From positions 1 to 37,475 of the forward strand of contig CALHDG010000233.1 in NCBI GenBank assembly GCA_938023075.1: a stretch of 37,475 bases of DNA, given 5' to 3'. Of this stretch, positions 7,751 to 18,977 are shown one piece after another. This DNA comes from an uncultured Chitinophagales bacterium. GTDB lineage: Bacteria; Bacteroidota; Bacteroidia; Chitinophagales; JAHDHT01. The notes under the pieces are model-generated. The model made no database searches, was not told the origin of the DNA, and saw nothing but the letters and a program-made list of their open reading frames with translations. Position numbers and translations under genes: made by a program. Position 1 is the stretch's first letter; each line of letters starts with the position of its first letter.

Positions 7751-9298
7751 CTAATTACAAGCATTTATTCTAACCCTAAAAGTAGCGGATGCCGGAACAG
7801 AGAAGGATTCTTTTAATTGAACAGTTTGATTGGCTTGAAAAACTACATCTGCATATTGCTTAATTTGCCCTTGGCTTTCTAAAATTTCGGTAGCTTTATA
7901 AATGGCTGAACTAACGCTATCTTCTATAAAAACATAATTTGAACATGTTATGGGTTGCAAACAAACATTATTAATATATACATTTGATGCATTTTCGCCA
8001 CCGCAATCAAAAGTAATTCTACTCAGTGAATTGCTGGGTTCAGTTATTGTAAAATAAAATTCATAATTATTATTATTGGTGCTCAAAGCCACATTTTGAA
8101 AAGTGTAGCCTGTGTAATCGCCATCAATTTTTTGTCCTACTAAAAGGTTTATATCTCTACTGAAATTTGCATAAGCATTAAATGCAATGCGATAAGTTGT
8201 TGCAATTTCAGTATTAAAATATTCCTGTTTTAGGCGTACTTGCCACTTTGCTGTTCCACCATTCTCTATGGTAATTTTAACCGCATTATTTTCGGGAACA
8301 AAATTTACATTAGAAGCGCTGCCAAAAAAATCTCCTGACCAATTATTCAATCCATCTGTAAAATCATAATTCTCAATTAATCCACAAGTTGAACTTACAC
8401 AAGTAAAATTGTTTTGTACAAATTCTTCTGTATTAAACTCAAATACACCTTGCGTTACCGGTGGATCGTTTTTAAATTCGTGGGTTCCAATACAGTTAAA
8501 CTCATCTGTAAAAGCAACTGCCTCCGAACGGAAATGGGTATTCACATCATAAGGACCATCAAATTCAATTATTTGCATTTCACTATTGGTGAAAAAGTAG
8601 GGTGCTTCAAAACATTTAACCAGTACACATTTTTGATAAGCTAATAAAGCAATTGTGCGGTTAGTTGCATTGATATCTGCTGACGAAACAGCGGGTGAAA
8701 AGTTGGGACTAATCACCGTTTCTAAATGTTCTGCTGTATAAGAACCGCTAACATCAGGCACTCTAAATGATATAGTTAAAGTATCGTTTGCAAAACCCTT
8801 GGTAAAAATATACAAGTAATTATCTAACCAAAACATACCTTCTGCATTGTAGCTTTTGTTTTCAGGATACACAAAATCGATCAACTCTGAGGATACCGTT
8901 TCCCCATCTTCGTAAGCATTAATATTATTTATTTTATAAATTCTGAACATGGTTTTATTGGTGCTGGCACTACCTATATCGCCAACATAAAGGTTGCCCC
9001 TATCATCTTCTGTCATATCTTCCATATCGCTTAAATCTATAATATCGTCAGGGTTTATTTTTACGGTTTTGGCAATTGAACCGTTAGTAGCGTTAAACAA
9101 ATGCAGATCGCCCAATACAAAAGGATCGCCATTTACAAATTTGTTGTTATGCGACCAATAATGATCAGCCATTGGAGCGTTGGCTATTCCTGATGTTTCT
9201 TTCAATGAATCGGGAAGTGTAGATAAAGTAAAGATTGTTTGCCCTGATAAGATTTGGGAATAAAGCAACCAATACAAGACGAATACTATTTTTTTCAT
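7751..9298 (-). CDS. Secreted multidomain protein with propeller-like and carbohydrate-binding-like domains
   Basis: A 515-residue exported protein (signal peptide ending ILSGQ, residue 20). The N-terminal 280 residues look like a beta-propeller or SMP-30-like fold, with blades such as DMTEDDRGNLYVGDIGSAS and YNAEGMFWLDNYLYIFTKG. From about 305, LIENYDFTDGLNNWSGDF opens a jelly-roll resembling carbohydrate-binding module families 4/9 (N-terminal NYDF...GLNNW, C-terminal VYINNVCLQP). The last 50 residues (YKATEILESQGQI to FRVRINAC) match a short C-terminal stack domain common on secreted Bacteroidota proteins, possibly a sorting signal different from the classical T9SS type A domain. Ligand and activity are unknown. 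A TAACTTTG box lies 26 bp upstream. Confidence 0.75.
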   Translation of the reverse strand: MKKIVFVLYWLLYSQILSGQTIFTLSTLPDSLKETSGIANAPMADHYWSHNNKFVNGDPFVLGDLHLFNATNGSIAKTVKINPDDIIDLSDMEDMTEDDRGNLYVGDIGSASTNKTMFRIYKINNINAYEDGETVSSELIDFVYPENKSYNAEGMFWLDNYLYIFTKGFANDTLTISFRVPDVSGSYTAEHLETVISPNFSPAVSSADINATNRTIALLAYQKCVLVKCFEAPYFFTNSEMQIIEFDGPYDVNTHFRSEAVAFTDEFNCIGTHEFKNDPPVTQGVFEFNTEEFVQNNFTCVSSTCGLIENYDFTDGLNNWSGDFFGSASNVNFVPENNAVKITIENGGTAKWQVRLKQEYFNTEIATTYRIAFNAYANFSRDINLLVGQKIDGDYTGYTFQNVALSTNNNNYEFYFTITEPSNSLSRITFDCGGENASNVYINNVCLQPITCSNYVFIEDSVSSAIYKATEILESQGQIKQYADVVFQANQTVQLKESFSVPASATFRVRINACN

Positions 9299-9323
9299 TG
9301 TTGATAATGCAATTTATCCTTTT

Positions 9324-9331
9324 CAAAGTTA
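9324..9331 (-). promoter_or_regulatory. -7 promoter box (TAACTTTG) for the secreted protein gene
   Basis: Read on the minus strand this is TAACTTTG, an exact match to the Bacteroidota -7 consensus TAnnTTTG, about 26 bp before the ATG of the gene at 7751-9298. No good -33 TTG was found at the usual spacing, so the call is moderate. Confidence 0.5.
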
Positions 9332-9350
9332 AGCAAAAAAAGGTAATAGA

Positions 9351-9437
9351 AGCTAGTTTGCCAAGTTCGGTTCTTCATAAGAAGAAAAAACAGCTATAAT
9401 CCGAAACAAAAAATATCAACTACAGTAATAAACTTGA
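9351..9437 (-). repeat. Structured element, solo left arm (copy H)
   Basis: On the minus strand this reads as the left arm of the 250-bp element: CAAGTTTAT, then GTAGTTGATA, then GAAGAACCGAACTT, ending at AAACTAGC exactly where the conserved core would begin. The core and right arm are missing. Such a sharp boundary suggests deletion or recombination at the core, not random decay. Confidence 0.6.
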
Positions 9438-10210
9438 TGTGGATGTTTAGGAAAGAGGTAAGGAATTCTGTTTCACAAGCTACACGGAAATAAGGCATCA
9501 CGTTTGTATGGTATACCTTAACTAATTGTCAATTTCATTGCTAAACATATTGCAATTTGTAACTTATTTTAATTTTCTAAGTAAAATTAAACGAAAGTAA
9601 ATTTTAGATAGTAATTAGAACTTTTGGTAATTATACTTAAAAGTGTTTTGGGGTGTTAATTTGAATGTTTTCTAGTGGGGGATGGGTGTTTTCTTTCAAG
9701 CTTCCTCCGTTAGTTAGTCAGCTTTTGGTACTTTTTGAATGAACTGTTTACAATACAAACAAACATTTTTAGTGCAAGCAATTTTAGTATTGAAAAAATG
9801 GATGTTTAAAAAATGGAGAACCTTAATAATTAACTATAAAATAATGCTTTTATATAGATGTTTTTTTTGTCAATAATTATGGGTGATAATATTAGTTAAT
9901 TCAATTTACATCACACAAGCATTAGTTGGTAATAAGGTCCAACACAAAAGTAAAAACCTATTATTCGGGTATCTAAAAAATAATATAGTCTTTACAAATT
10001 TTTAGTTTTGGGGTGCTTTGAGCATTTAGGGTAAATTCAACATATTCTCTTTTATAATCCTTCAATGAGCTATCAGTTGATATTTAATATTGTAAAGATA
10101 AGTGCCTTTAAGCACAAAAAAAGCTACAATTGAATGGATTTGTCTTATTTTTATTTTCTATCTAATATGTATAAGTAATTGATTATCAGATTATATGAAA
10201 ATATTTCTTG
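9438..10210. other. Non-coding AT-rich interval
   Basis: No credible open reading frame, tRNA-like fold or strong hairpin was seen in this 770-bp stretch. It is very AT-rich with scattered stops in all frames, and it separates two divergent genes. A small RNA cannot be excluded by eye. Confidence 0.4.
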
Positions 10211-10241
10211 TTGGTTTTATCCAATAAAAATAGTATCTTTG
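10211..10241 (+). promoter_or_regulatory. Bacteroidota-type promoter (TTG and TATCTTTG)
   Basis: TTG at 10211-10213 and TATCTTTG at 10234-10241 are separated by 20 bp, fitting the -33/-7 arrangement recognised by the primary sigma factor of Bacteroidota. Transcription would begin about 75 bp before the ATG at 10323, giving an untranslated leader. Confidence 0.65.
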
Positions 10242-10322
10242 TAAAGCTAAACAGCAAAAAAAAGTTGTTTTGTAACATAAAGTAGTTAATTAATAGAATA
10301 CTTCGTAACCTAATTTGAACCT

Positions 10323-11798
10323 ATGTCAGCTTCTATTTCAAAAGACCGGTTTATTGATAGTAAGGTGGTTGCCTTGTTTCAATCGTTAAGTAAACAAGAG
10401 GTAAAAGCCTTTGCAAAGTATCTATCAGGCACTTCGTATAAACCAGATAATGACGTTTTTCAGTTATTCTTTTTTTTAAAAAAACATCATCCAAATTTTT
10501 GTGAAAAGAAAGTAACCAGCTCAACAGTTTGGCAATATATTTTTTATGAAGATGAAGTAAATAAAAAGAAATTGCTACAATTATGCACCAATTTGGTAAA
10601 AGTTATAGAAGATTTCTTAATAAAACTACAATTACAAAAAAGCCAACCCGAACGTGATTTTTTATTGTTAAATGCTTTCAAAGACCGAAAATTAGACAAT
10701 CAATTCTTTCAAAAAGTAAAAGAAGTTCGTAAAAAGTGGGAAAAAGATAAGCCGCCGGGCATTGAGCAATTACATAATGAGTATAAGTTGGAAACTATGA
10801 GCAGTAGTCATTTAGATACAACTAATATAAACTTAATTATGACTGCTATGCAAAACGACATAAATAATTTTGATATATATTATTTAGCGAAAAGATTGCA
10901 TTTGTCTCATGCTCTTGCATTAAGTAAAAATTATTTTACTAATGTTGAAGATCAAAATGAGAAAAATATTCTGGAAAATCTTTTGTCATTAAGTAATCAA
11001 GGCAAATATGCCAAGACACCTGCTATACATTTATCGAATTTAATTTTTAAAGACCTTTTAAGGGGAGAATTTAATAATTATCAAGAAATATTAGACTTGT
11101 TTATTCAAACTTTTGAACAATACAGCAAACTAGAACAAACTGACATACTTGATTTTCTTTTTCATTATTGTATAAAGAATGAATCTAAAGGTGATAAAAA
11201 CGCTTTGATTAGTTTATTTGATTTGACTAAATGGTCAGTGCAAAACAAGATATATATTAAAGATGGTTACATTTCAAATGGACAATTTGTAAACATTGTA
11301 AACATCGCTTGTAAGGCTAAACAATATAATTGGGCAAGAGACTTTATTTCTGACAATAAGTACTTTCTAGTTGAAAAAATAAGAGAAGACATTGTTGCTT
11401 CTTGCATTGCTACTTGCCTGCATTCAGAAAAAAAATATGAAGATTTATTAAGCCATTTAGTCAGAGTAAACTTTAAAAATATTATATATAGCGTGAATGC
11501 TAGATGTCTTCAAATTATGGCTTACGTTGAGCTCGGTAATAAAGATGAACTCTTCTACAATTCAACAAAAGCACTTACTTCGGTAATATCAAGAAACAAT
11601 TTGTTAGCTAAAGAAAGAAAAAATGGCATTCGATTATTTATTAAATATGCAAAAAAAATAAATAAATTAAACCATAGAAGTAAAATTAATTATAAAGCGT
11701 TAAAAAATAAAGTAGGAAACAGTAAAAACGTAATTGCAAAAAAATGGCTATTGGAGAAATTGGATTATTACGAAAAAAGAGCGACTAAGTTTAAGTAG
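10323..11798 (+). CDS. Hypothetical helical protein, 491 residues
   Basis: I do not recognise a named domain. The protein is Lys- and Leu-rich, almost entirely helical by residue pattern, with no signal peptide or membrane segment. Its N-terminus (LFQSLSKQEVKAFAKYLSG...FFLKKHHPNF, about 18-60) has the look of a conserved N-terminal domain. The middle and C-terminal parts contain helix-turn-helix pairs such as YNWARDFISDNKYFLVEKIREDIVASCIATCLHSEKKYEDLLSHL, reminiscent of TPR-like solenoids. It has its own promoter at 10211-10241 and converges with the lipoprotein gene 36 bp away. The low GC and AAA/AAT-heavy codons differ from the nrdJ region, so lateral origin is possible. Confidence 0.65.
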   Translation: MSASISKDRFIDSKVVALFQSLSKQEVKAFAKYLSGTSYKPDNDVFQLFFFLKKHHPNFCEKKVTSSTVWQYIFYEDEVNKKKLLQLCTNLVKVIEDFLIKLQLQKSQPERDFLLLNAFKDRKLDNQFFQKVKEVRKKWEKDKPPGIEQLHNEYKLETMSSSHLDTTNINLIMTAMQNDINNFDIYYLAKRLHLSHALALSKNYFTNVEDQNEKNILENLLSLSNQGKYAKTPAIHLSNLIFKDLLRGEFNNYQEILDLFIQTFEQYSKLEQTDILDFLFHYCIKNESKGDKNALISLFDLTKWSVQNKIYIKDGYISNGQFVNIVNIACKAKQYNWARDFISDNKYFLVEKIREDIVASCIATCLHSEKKYEDLLSHLVRVNFKNIIYSVNARCLQIMAYVELGNKDELFYNSTKALTSVISRNNLLAKERKNGIRLFIKYAKKINKLNHRSKINYKALKNKVGNSKNVIAKKWLLEKLDYYEKRATKFK

Positions 11799-11834
11799 TG
11801 CTCTTTTATAAGTTGCTGAGTTAAATAATGCATT

Positions 11835-12446
11835 CTAAAATGGATCAATAATAATAATTCTATTAACTCTCCCATTCTGCGGCAAACAACTCGGTCCTAC
11901 TGTAGATCCAGTAACACAAGAATCTTCATCATCAAATTCAATATAACCATCATTATCCAAAGGCATATTGTGCGTTACATCAACCTTAAAGTCAAACGAC
12001 TTTTTTGTACCATCTTCTAAGGAAACAATTACTTCAATATTATATTCCTTAATTACATAAGGTAATTGAAGCTTGGTTGTTAATTGAAGTATAGTTTCAC
12101 CATCTACTATCCACTCAATTGCTTTTGGATTTACCTTTACGCCACTATATTCATCAATATTCGAATAAATGATATTGACGCTTTGTCCTACAATTATTTG
12201 AGGGGTTAAGATACTTAAGGTTCCAGTTTTACAAGCTTGCGAAGTCGAAAATGGAACAAACGGAGCAATTCTACTGGGCGATTGATTAGATTCAGGAGTT
12301 TCGGGATAGAAAAACTCAATAGCTGAGTTGAGAATTTCATCGTCGGCGATGTAAGAATCTGGTTTATCGGGTGTAGGAAAATCTTTAGTACAGCTGTTTA
12401 ATAGAGCAACAATTGCTAATGAAAGCAAAAAACGTTTCGGGTTCAT
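11835..12446 (-). CDS. Putative lipoprotein with PKD/Ig-like strand pattern
   Basis: A 203-residue lipoprotein. The signal FLLSLAIVALLNSC places the acylated Cys at 19, followed by TKDFPTPDKPD. The mature region after about 70 reads as beta-strands of one Ig-like domain (GTLSILTPQIIVGQSVNIIYSNI...AIEWIVDGETILQLTTKLQLPYVIKEYNIEVIVSLEDGTKKSFDFKVDV), suggestive of a PKD-like fold. A C-terminal tail with two Cys (DSCVTGS, PSCLP) ends in a hydrophobic RIIIIDPF. No enzyme motif. It converges with the 491-residue gene, with no obvious terminator between. Confidence 0.65.
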   Translation of the reverse strand: MNPKRFLLSLAIVALLNSCTKDFPTPDKPDSYIADDEILNSAIEFFYPETPESNQSPSRIAPFVPFSTSQACKTGTLSILTPQIIVGQSVNIIYSNIDEYSGVKVNPKAIEWIVDGETILQLTTKLQLPYVIKEYNIEVIVSLEDGTKKSFDFKVDVTHNMPLDNDGYIEFDDEDSCVTGSTVGPSCLPQNGRVNRIIIIDPF

Positions 12447-13046
12447 AAAATTAAATTTTGGAGTTAACGAATTTTTATTTATACAAATTACATATTTTTA
12501 TTAAGTTGATTTTGATGCGAAAATATTTGATAAAAGTAATTTTATATTTTTAAAAATTTAAAACACAATATTTAACAAGTTTTTAAAAAATAAAGTTACT
12601 TTATGGATAATTTTTTAAAGTCATATAATCGCGTGTTGTCTTTCACTATTATAAACGAAAAAACGGCACTTTTAGTTGCTTTATTAACATTTTTTTTATT
12701 TTGTATTTTTGGAAAAATGAAGAAATTTATTATAATTTGTTTAGCAAATATTAGTATGCTATAAAGCAATTTAGAGTGTGGATAACTCGTATTAACAGGG
12801 CAATTTCATTGGCTTTTAACATTCTATTCTGGTTTTAATATACTACCAATAATTTATTAACATTGCTAAGTGTGAACTTGCCTCACTTTCAGCAATTTCT
12901 GTTGAAAAGTCCACTTTCGATTTTGAGGTTCTATATTAATTTTACATTTCTAATTATGAATGATTATTTAAACGCTTAGCTCAAGTCAGCAAAAGTCCCA
13001 ATCATTTACCAATTTTATTTAACCCTTTAAAGAATATGTAACCTTG
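12447..13046. other. 600-bp gap before nrdJ, with one possible leader peptide
   Basis: AT-rich and largely featureless. A 15-codon ORF, MKKFIIICLANISML, lies at 12717-12764, just 6 bp after a TATTTTTG box (12704-12711, matching TAnnTTTG). The peptide looks like a truncated signal sequence and may be chance or the remnant of a lipoprotein gene. I looked for the conserved B12 box of a cobalamin riboswitch ahead of the B12-dependent reductase and did not find one. Confidence 0.35.
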
Positions 13047-16502
<3,456 letters not shown>

Positions 16503-16518
16503 GGTGTTTTTGATAGCC

Positions 16519-16553
16519 AGAGGTGACACCTTTCAAAAAAAGGTGTCACCTCT
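16519..16553. terminator. Perfect 15-bp hairpin downstream of nrdJ
   Basis: AGAGGTGACACCTTT (16519-16533) pairs perfectly with 16539-16553 around a 5-base loop CAAAA, 16 bp after the nrdJ stop. There is no following T-tract, so intrinsic termination is unproven; it may instead protect the mRNA 3' end or be a repetitive palindrome. Confidence 0.55.
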
Positions 16554-16631
16554 AACCAGCCCCAAGCAGCAAATTCGTGGCAGGACTTGTAAGAGTAGCT
16601 TTCAGTCGTGGCACGAATATTAATAACCGTC

Positions 16632-16673
16632 ATTCTGAGATTTCTGGAATGCAATGGAAGAAATGCTCAGAAT
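16632..16673. repeat. Short imperfect intergenic hairpin
   Basis: ATTCTGAGATTTCT at 16632-16645 pairs with AGAAATGCTCAGAAT at 16659-16673 with a single bulge. The wording (CATTCTGAG...CTCAGAATCTG) resembles common dispersed Bacteroidota palindromes. No gene is present in 16503-16903, which holds this, the nrdJ hairpin and structured element copy F. Confidence 0.4.
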
Positions 16674-16769
16674 CTGTAGTTCAGTTACAAGCGAAGCCAA
16701 TTAATAAGCAACTTGTAATGATTCGATAAAGGATTTGGAGCGAAACGGTTGGAGCTCGTGGGAACACCG

Positions 16770-16846
16770 GTCCCGCTGTCCTTTCAAATGTTGCGGCTAC
16801 GCTTCAAGCCTTCGCTTCAGGCAACATAACCACTACCATCGGGGCT
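16770..16846 (-). repeat. Structured intergenic element, copy F (core only)
   Basis: Minus-strand copy of the conserved core: AGCCCCGAT at the 5' end, GGACAGCGGGACC at the 3' end, and inner arms ATGTTGC (16821-16827, read on minus) and GCAACAT (16788-16794). The inner pairs differ from copies A, B, C and E but still match each other. The outer GACAAG terminal repeats are absent. Confidence 0.7.
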
Positions 16847-16903
16847 ATTTTGGAGACGGTTGTGGTTCGTGGATGGGGTTTTAGAAATTCAAAATTAATT
16901 TTA

Positions 16904-18277
16904 ATGACTACTATAAATAAACTTAAAAATCTAAACATACAGTTCTTAGATTCATTATTTGAAATATTTAATGTAAAGAAATGTAAGAATTGGGAGGAGT
17001 TAAAAAATAACATAACTCTGAATAAAATATCTTTAGCATATTATACTTATAAGGAAATTTTCAACTCAAATCTAAATAGATATGATCTTTTGCCAAAGAA
17101 TGATCAAAACAAATTAGTTGCTATTTTTCATGGGGATTTAGATTATAGAACTATTATTAATAATGTTGCCAGATATTCAATATATAATGACGAGATAATA
17201 GTCTTTCATAAAATTCAAAATCCATTATTGATTAGTGAAGAATTTAATCCAATTGCAAAACCTGATTTATGGAGAATTGAATTTGCTAATTGCTTGTACT
17301 ACTACGTGGTTTTAAATCAATGGGTGAGAAAAGGTTTAGTTCATCTAATTGAAAACCCACTTAATTTCGACGAGTCTGGAGAAACCCTTTTAAGAGAGCA
17401 GACGGAATTACGATTATCAAAAGATGAAGATCTTTTGCTCAATTCAAAGGAAATCGGTGAATTTGTAGATAAATCAACTTATGATAAATTAAAAACTGCA
17501 ATACTTAGTTATCCTGTTGAGAATATTGAAATTTTGGTTAGAGAAACATTTCCAAACTATAATAATAGACAAGTCCAATCTTTAGCAAAGAGATTCAAGG
17601 AACTTGGTAAACAAAATCCTTTATGTATTGATGTTGGAGAAAATAATTTTAACAATAGAACACTAATGTTTAATAATAAAGGAGGAACAATCGAAGAAGT
17701 AGATACAATTTGCAAAATAACTGGTGCTAATTCTTATACGACAGAAAAACATATAAAATTTCAATTGGAACTAAGAGGTGATAATTCTTTTTGGACTAAA
17801 TTTGGAAATTTATATTCAAATTTGCCATTAAAATACTTAGACAAAACTGATACTTCATTTGCACTCCAAATTAGGGAAGAAGAGAGATTATCCTCTTTAA
17901 GAAATTGTTTGAGAGAACTATTCGGGTATATTAATAATAAAGATTTAAATCAGATGCGCGATGAAGACATATTAAATTTTAATGATAAATTCTGTGCTGA
18001 AATCCAAAGATCAGAATCAGAATGGCAAACAATTCTTGACGAAGAGAAGAAAAAAAATATTATGGTTATTGGTAGCAGTAGTTCTATTGGATTATTTATT
18101 GATCCTACCAAAATAATGGCACCACTCGTTGCGACCGCTTCTTCAATCTTGATAAATGGCTTTATTAAAAACAGAAAACTCAAAAATTATAGAAAGAAGG
18201 ATCCTATCTCTATTTATGTTGACTTGAAAAATAATACACCATCATTTTTTTCAGATTTAAAAAATTGCCTCCTATAA
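16904..18277 (+). CDS. Unrecognised 457-residue protein with C-terminal hydrophobic segment
   Basis: No named family recognised. The start is placed at ATG 16904; an earlier in-frame TTG (16850) lies next to the core of structured element F and its translation looks unlike protein. The body is soluble-looking and mixed helix/strand. A notable central motif is KPDLWRIEFANCLYYYVVLNQWVRKGLVHLIENPLNFD (about 119-156). A hydrophobic, Gly/Ser/Ala-rich stretch at 385-420 (IMVIGSSSSIGLFI, PLVATASSILINGF) could be a membrane hairpin, followed by a basic tail. Base composition is clearly more AT-rich than nrdJ and codons are AAT/AAA/ATA-heavy, suggesting acquisition. With the next gene it may form an accessory, possibly defence-related, pair; that is speculation from context only. 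Confidence 0.6.
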   Translation: MTTINKLKNLNIQFLDSLFEIFNVKKCKNWEELKNNITLNKISLAYYTYKEIFNSNLNRYDLLPKNDQNKLVAIFHGDLDYRTIINNVARYSIYNDEIIVFHKIQNPLLISEEFNPIAKPDLWRIEFANCLYYYVVLNQWVRKGLVHLIENPLNFDESGETLLREQTELRLSKDEDLLLNSKEIGEFVDKSTYDKLKTAILSYPVENIEILVRETFPNYNNRQVQSLAKRFKELGKQNPLCIDVGENNFNNRTLMFNNKGGTIEEVDTICKITGANSYTTEKHIKFQLELRGDNSFWTKFGNLYSNLPLKYLDKTDTSFALQIREEERLSSLRNCLRELFGYINNKDLNQMRDEDILNFNDKFCAEIQRSESEWQTILDEEKKKNIMVIGSSSSIGLFIDPTKIMAPLVATASSILINGFIKNRKLKNYRKKDPISIYVDLKNNTPSFFSDLKNCLL

Positions 18278-18367
18278 TAGAAAATATTGTTCTCAAAACA
18301 ATTGAACGTTCTTATAAAATTGAATATTTTGATTTATTCTAATTAAGCAAGAACAGATCTTTTGTAT

Positions 18368-18375
18368 TATCTTTG
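18368..18375 (+). promoter_or_regulatory. -7 promoter box (TATCTTTG)
   Basis: An exact TAnnTTTG match 41 bp before the ATG at 18416, implying that the 118-residue gene has its own promoter. A proper -33 TTG was not found at the right distance. Confidence 0.5.
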
Positions 18376-18415
18376 TAATCCGATTAAAAAATTCATTAGA
18401 AAATAACATATTGAA

Positions 18416-18772
18416 ATGAAATTGACTGTAAATAAAAGAGAGTTTGAAGTAAATAATAAACAAGAATTAATAGATAGAATCAATGAGAATTCAAACAGAA
18501 ATTGTGATTTAATATCTTTAAAAAATACCAAAGGAAGTGAGTTACGTTTAAGAATTAATAGAGTAAGCAGAAGGGCACTTGTTTACTTTAACGGAATGAA
18601 AAAATATTATGAAAGCTCGGATGAGGCTTTCTTTCATATGAATACTGGTATGTTTTCCGATAGACATACAGTAAGTTCAACTGAAGGGTTTGACGCTTTG
18701 GAATTTTTTTATGATACTGGTCTTTGTCAAATGGACCAACCCGATAAAAGAGATAATGAAATCTTAATGTAA
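18416..18772 (+). CDS. Hypothetical small protein, 118 residues
   Basis: Not recognised. It has no signal peptide or membrane helix. The N-terminal third (MKLTVNKREFEVNNKQELIDRI) reads as a strand-strand-helix start. The middle (LRLRINRVSRRALVYFNGMKKYYESS) is strand-rich, and the C-terminus has GFDALEFFYDTGLCQMDQPDKRDNE. This size and acidic tail are common in immunity-type proteins of Bacteroidota, but nothing specific proves it. It follows the 457-residue gene by 139 bp on the same strand, with its own likely promoter. Its stop codon TAA is immediately followed by the ATG of a 59-codon ORF that runs into a REP array. Confidence 0.55.
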   Translation: MKLTVNKREFEVNNKQELIDRINENSNRNCDLISLKNTKGSELRLRINRVSRRALVYFNGMKKYYESSDEAFFHMNTGMFSDRHTVSSTEGFDALEFFYDTGLCQMDQPDKRDNEILM

Positions 18773-18952
18773 ATGACTAAAAATGAAGTAAATAATATTT
18801 GCTATCGGTGCAAAATAATCAAGGATATTGATACCCTCGCCTCATCCTCGTTTGTAACGAGGATGTGTGAGAAGTGCATTTGCAATGCACTAAAACGTCA
18901 GAGACGTTTTTCTCGTCCGCCCTCGTTACAAACGAGGGCGATGGTTAAATAA
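18773..18952 (+). pseudogene. 59-codon ORF, probably a small gene truncated by REP insertion
   Basis: ATG 18773 directly abuts the preceding TAA, the tight spacing of a translationally coupled gene. The first 22 residues (MTKNEVNNICYRCKIIKDID...) precede the REP array and carry CYRC. The rest is read through the REP hairpins (including a CEKC encoded by the repeat) and stops just before the RAYT leader. The likeliest reading is a small zinc-finger-like gene whose 3' part was replaced when the REP/RAYT module arrived. It could also be a chance ORF. Confidence 0.3.
18843..18940 (+). repeat. REP-like hairpin array upstream of RAYT (copy 1)
   Basis: Four back-to-back perfect hairpins. The first is CATCCTCGTT/AACGAGGATG (18843-18865), the second AGTGCATT/AATGCACT (18873-18891), the third AAAACGTC/GACGTTTT (18892-18910), and the fourth CGCCCTCGTT/AACGAGGGCG (18918-18940). 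Each loop has three bases. The first and last are variants of one palindrome and could also pair with each other. This matches the REP/BIME arrays mobilised or maintained by REP-associated tyrosine transposases. Copies recur at 20133-20230 and 22031-22128. Confidence 0.85.
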
Positions 18953-18974
18953 AATATTTTCCATATATTTAACC
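18943..18974 (+). promoter_or_regulatory. Hairpin covering the RAYT translation start region
   Basis: GGTTAAATA (18943-18951) pairs with TATTTAACC (18966-18974), ending 3 bp before the RAYT ATG at 18978. It would sequester the ribosome-loading region and could limit transposase synthesis. It is retained in truncated copy 2 (near 20233-20264) but not in copy 3. Confidence 0.5.
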
Positions 18975-18977
18975 TTT

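Noticed and set aside
12447-13046. Possible cobalamin riboswitch ahead of nrdJ
   Set aside because: No recognisable B12 box or the expected multi-stem arrangement could be found by eye.
16850-16903. Upstream extension of the 457-residue protein from TTG 16850
   Set aside because: The added 18 residues are encoded next to the repeated element and look non-protein; ATG 16904 is a better start.
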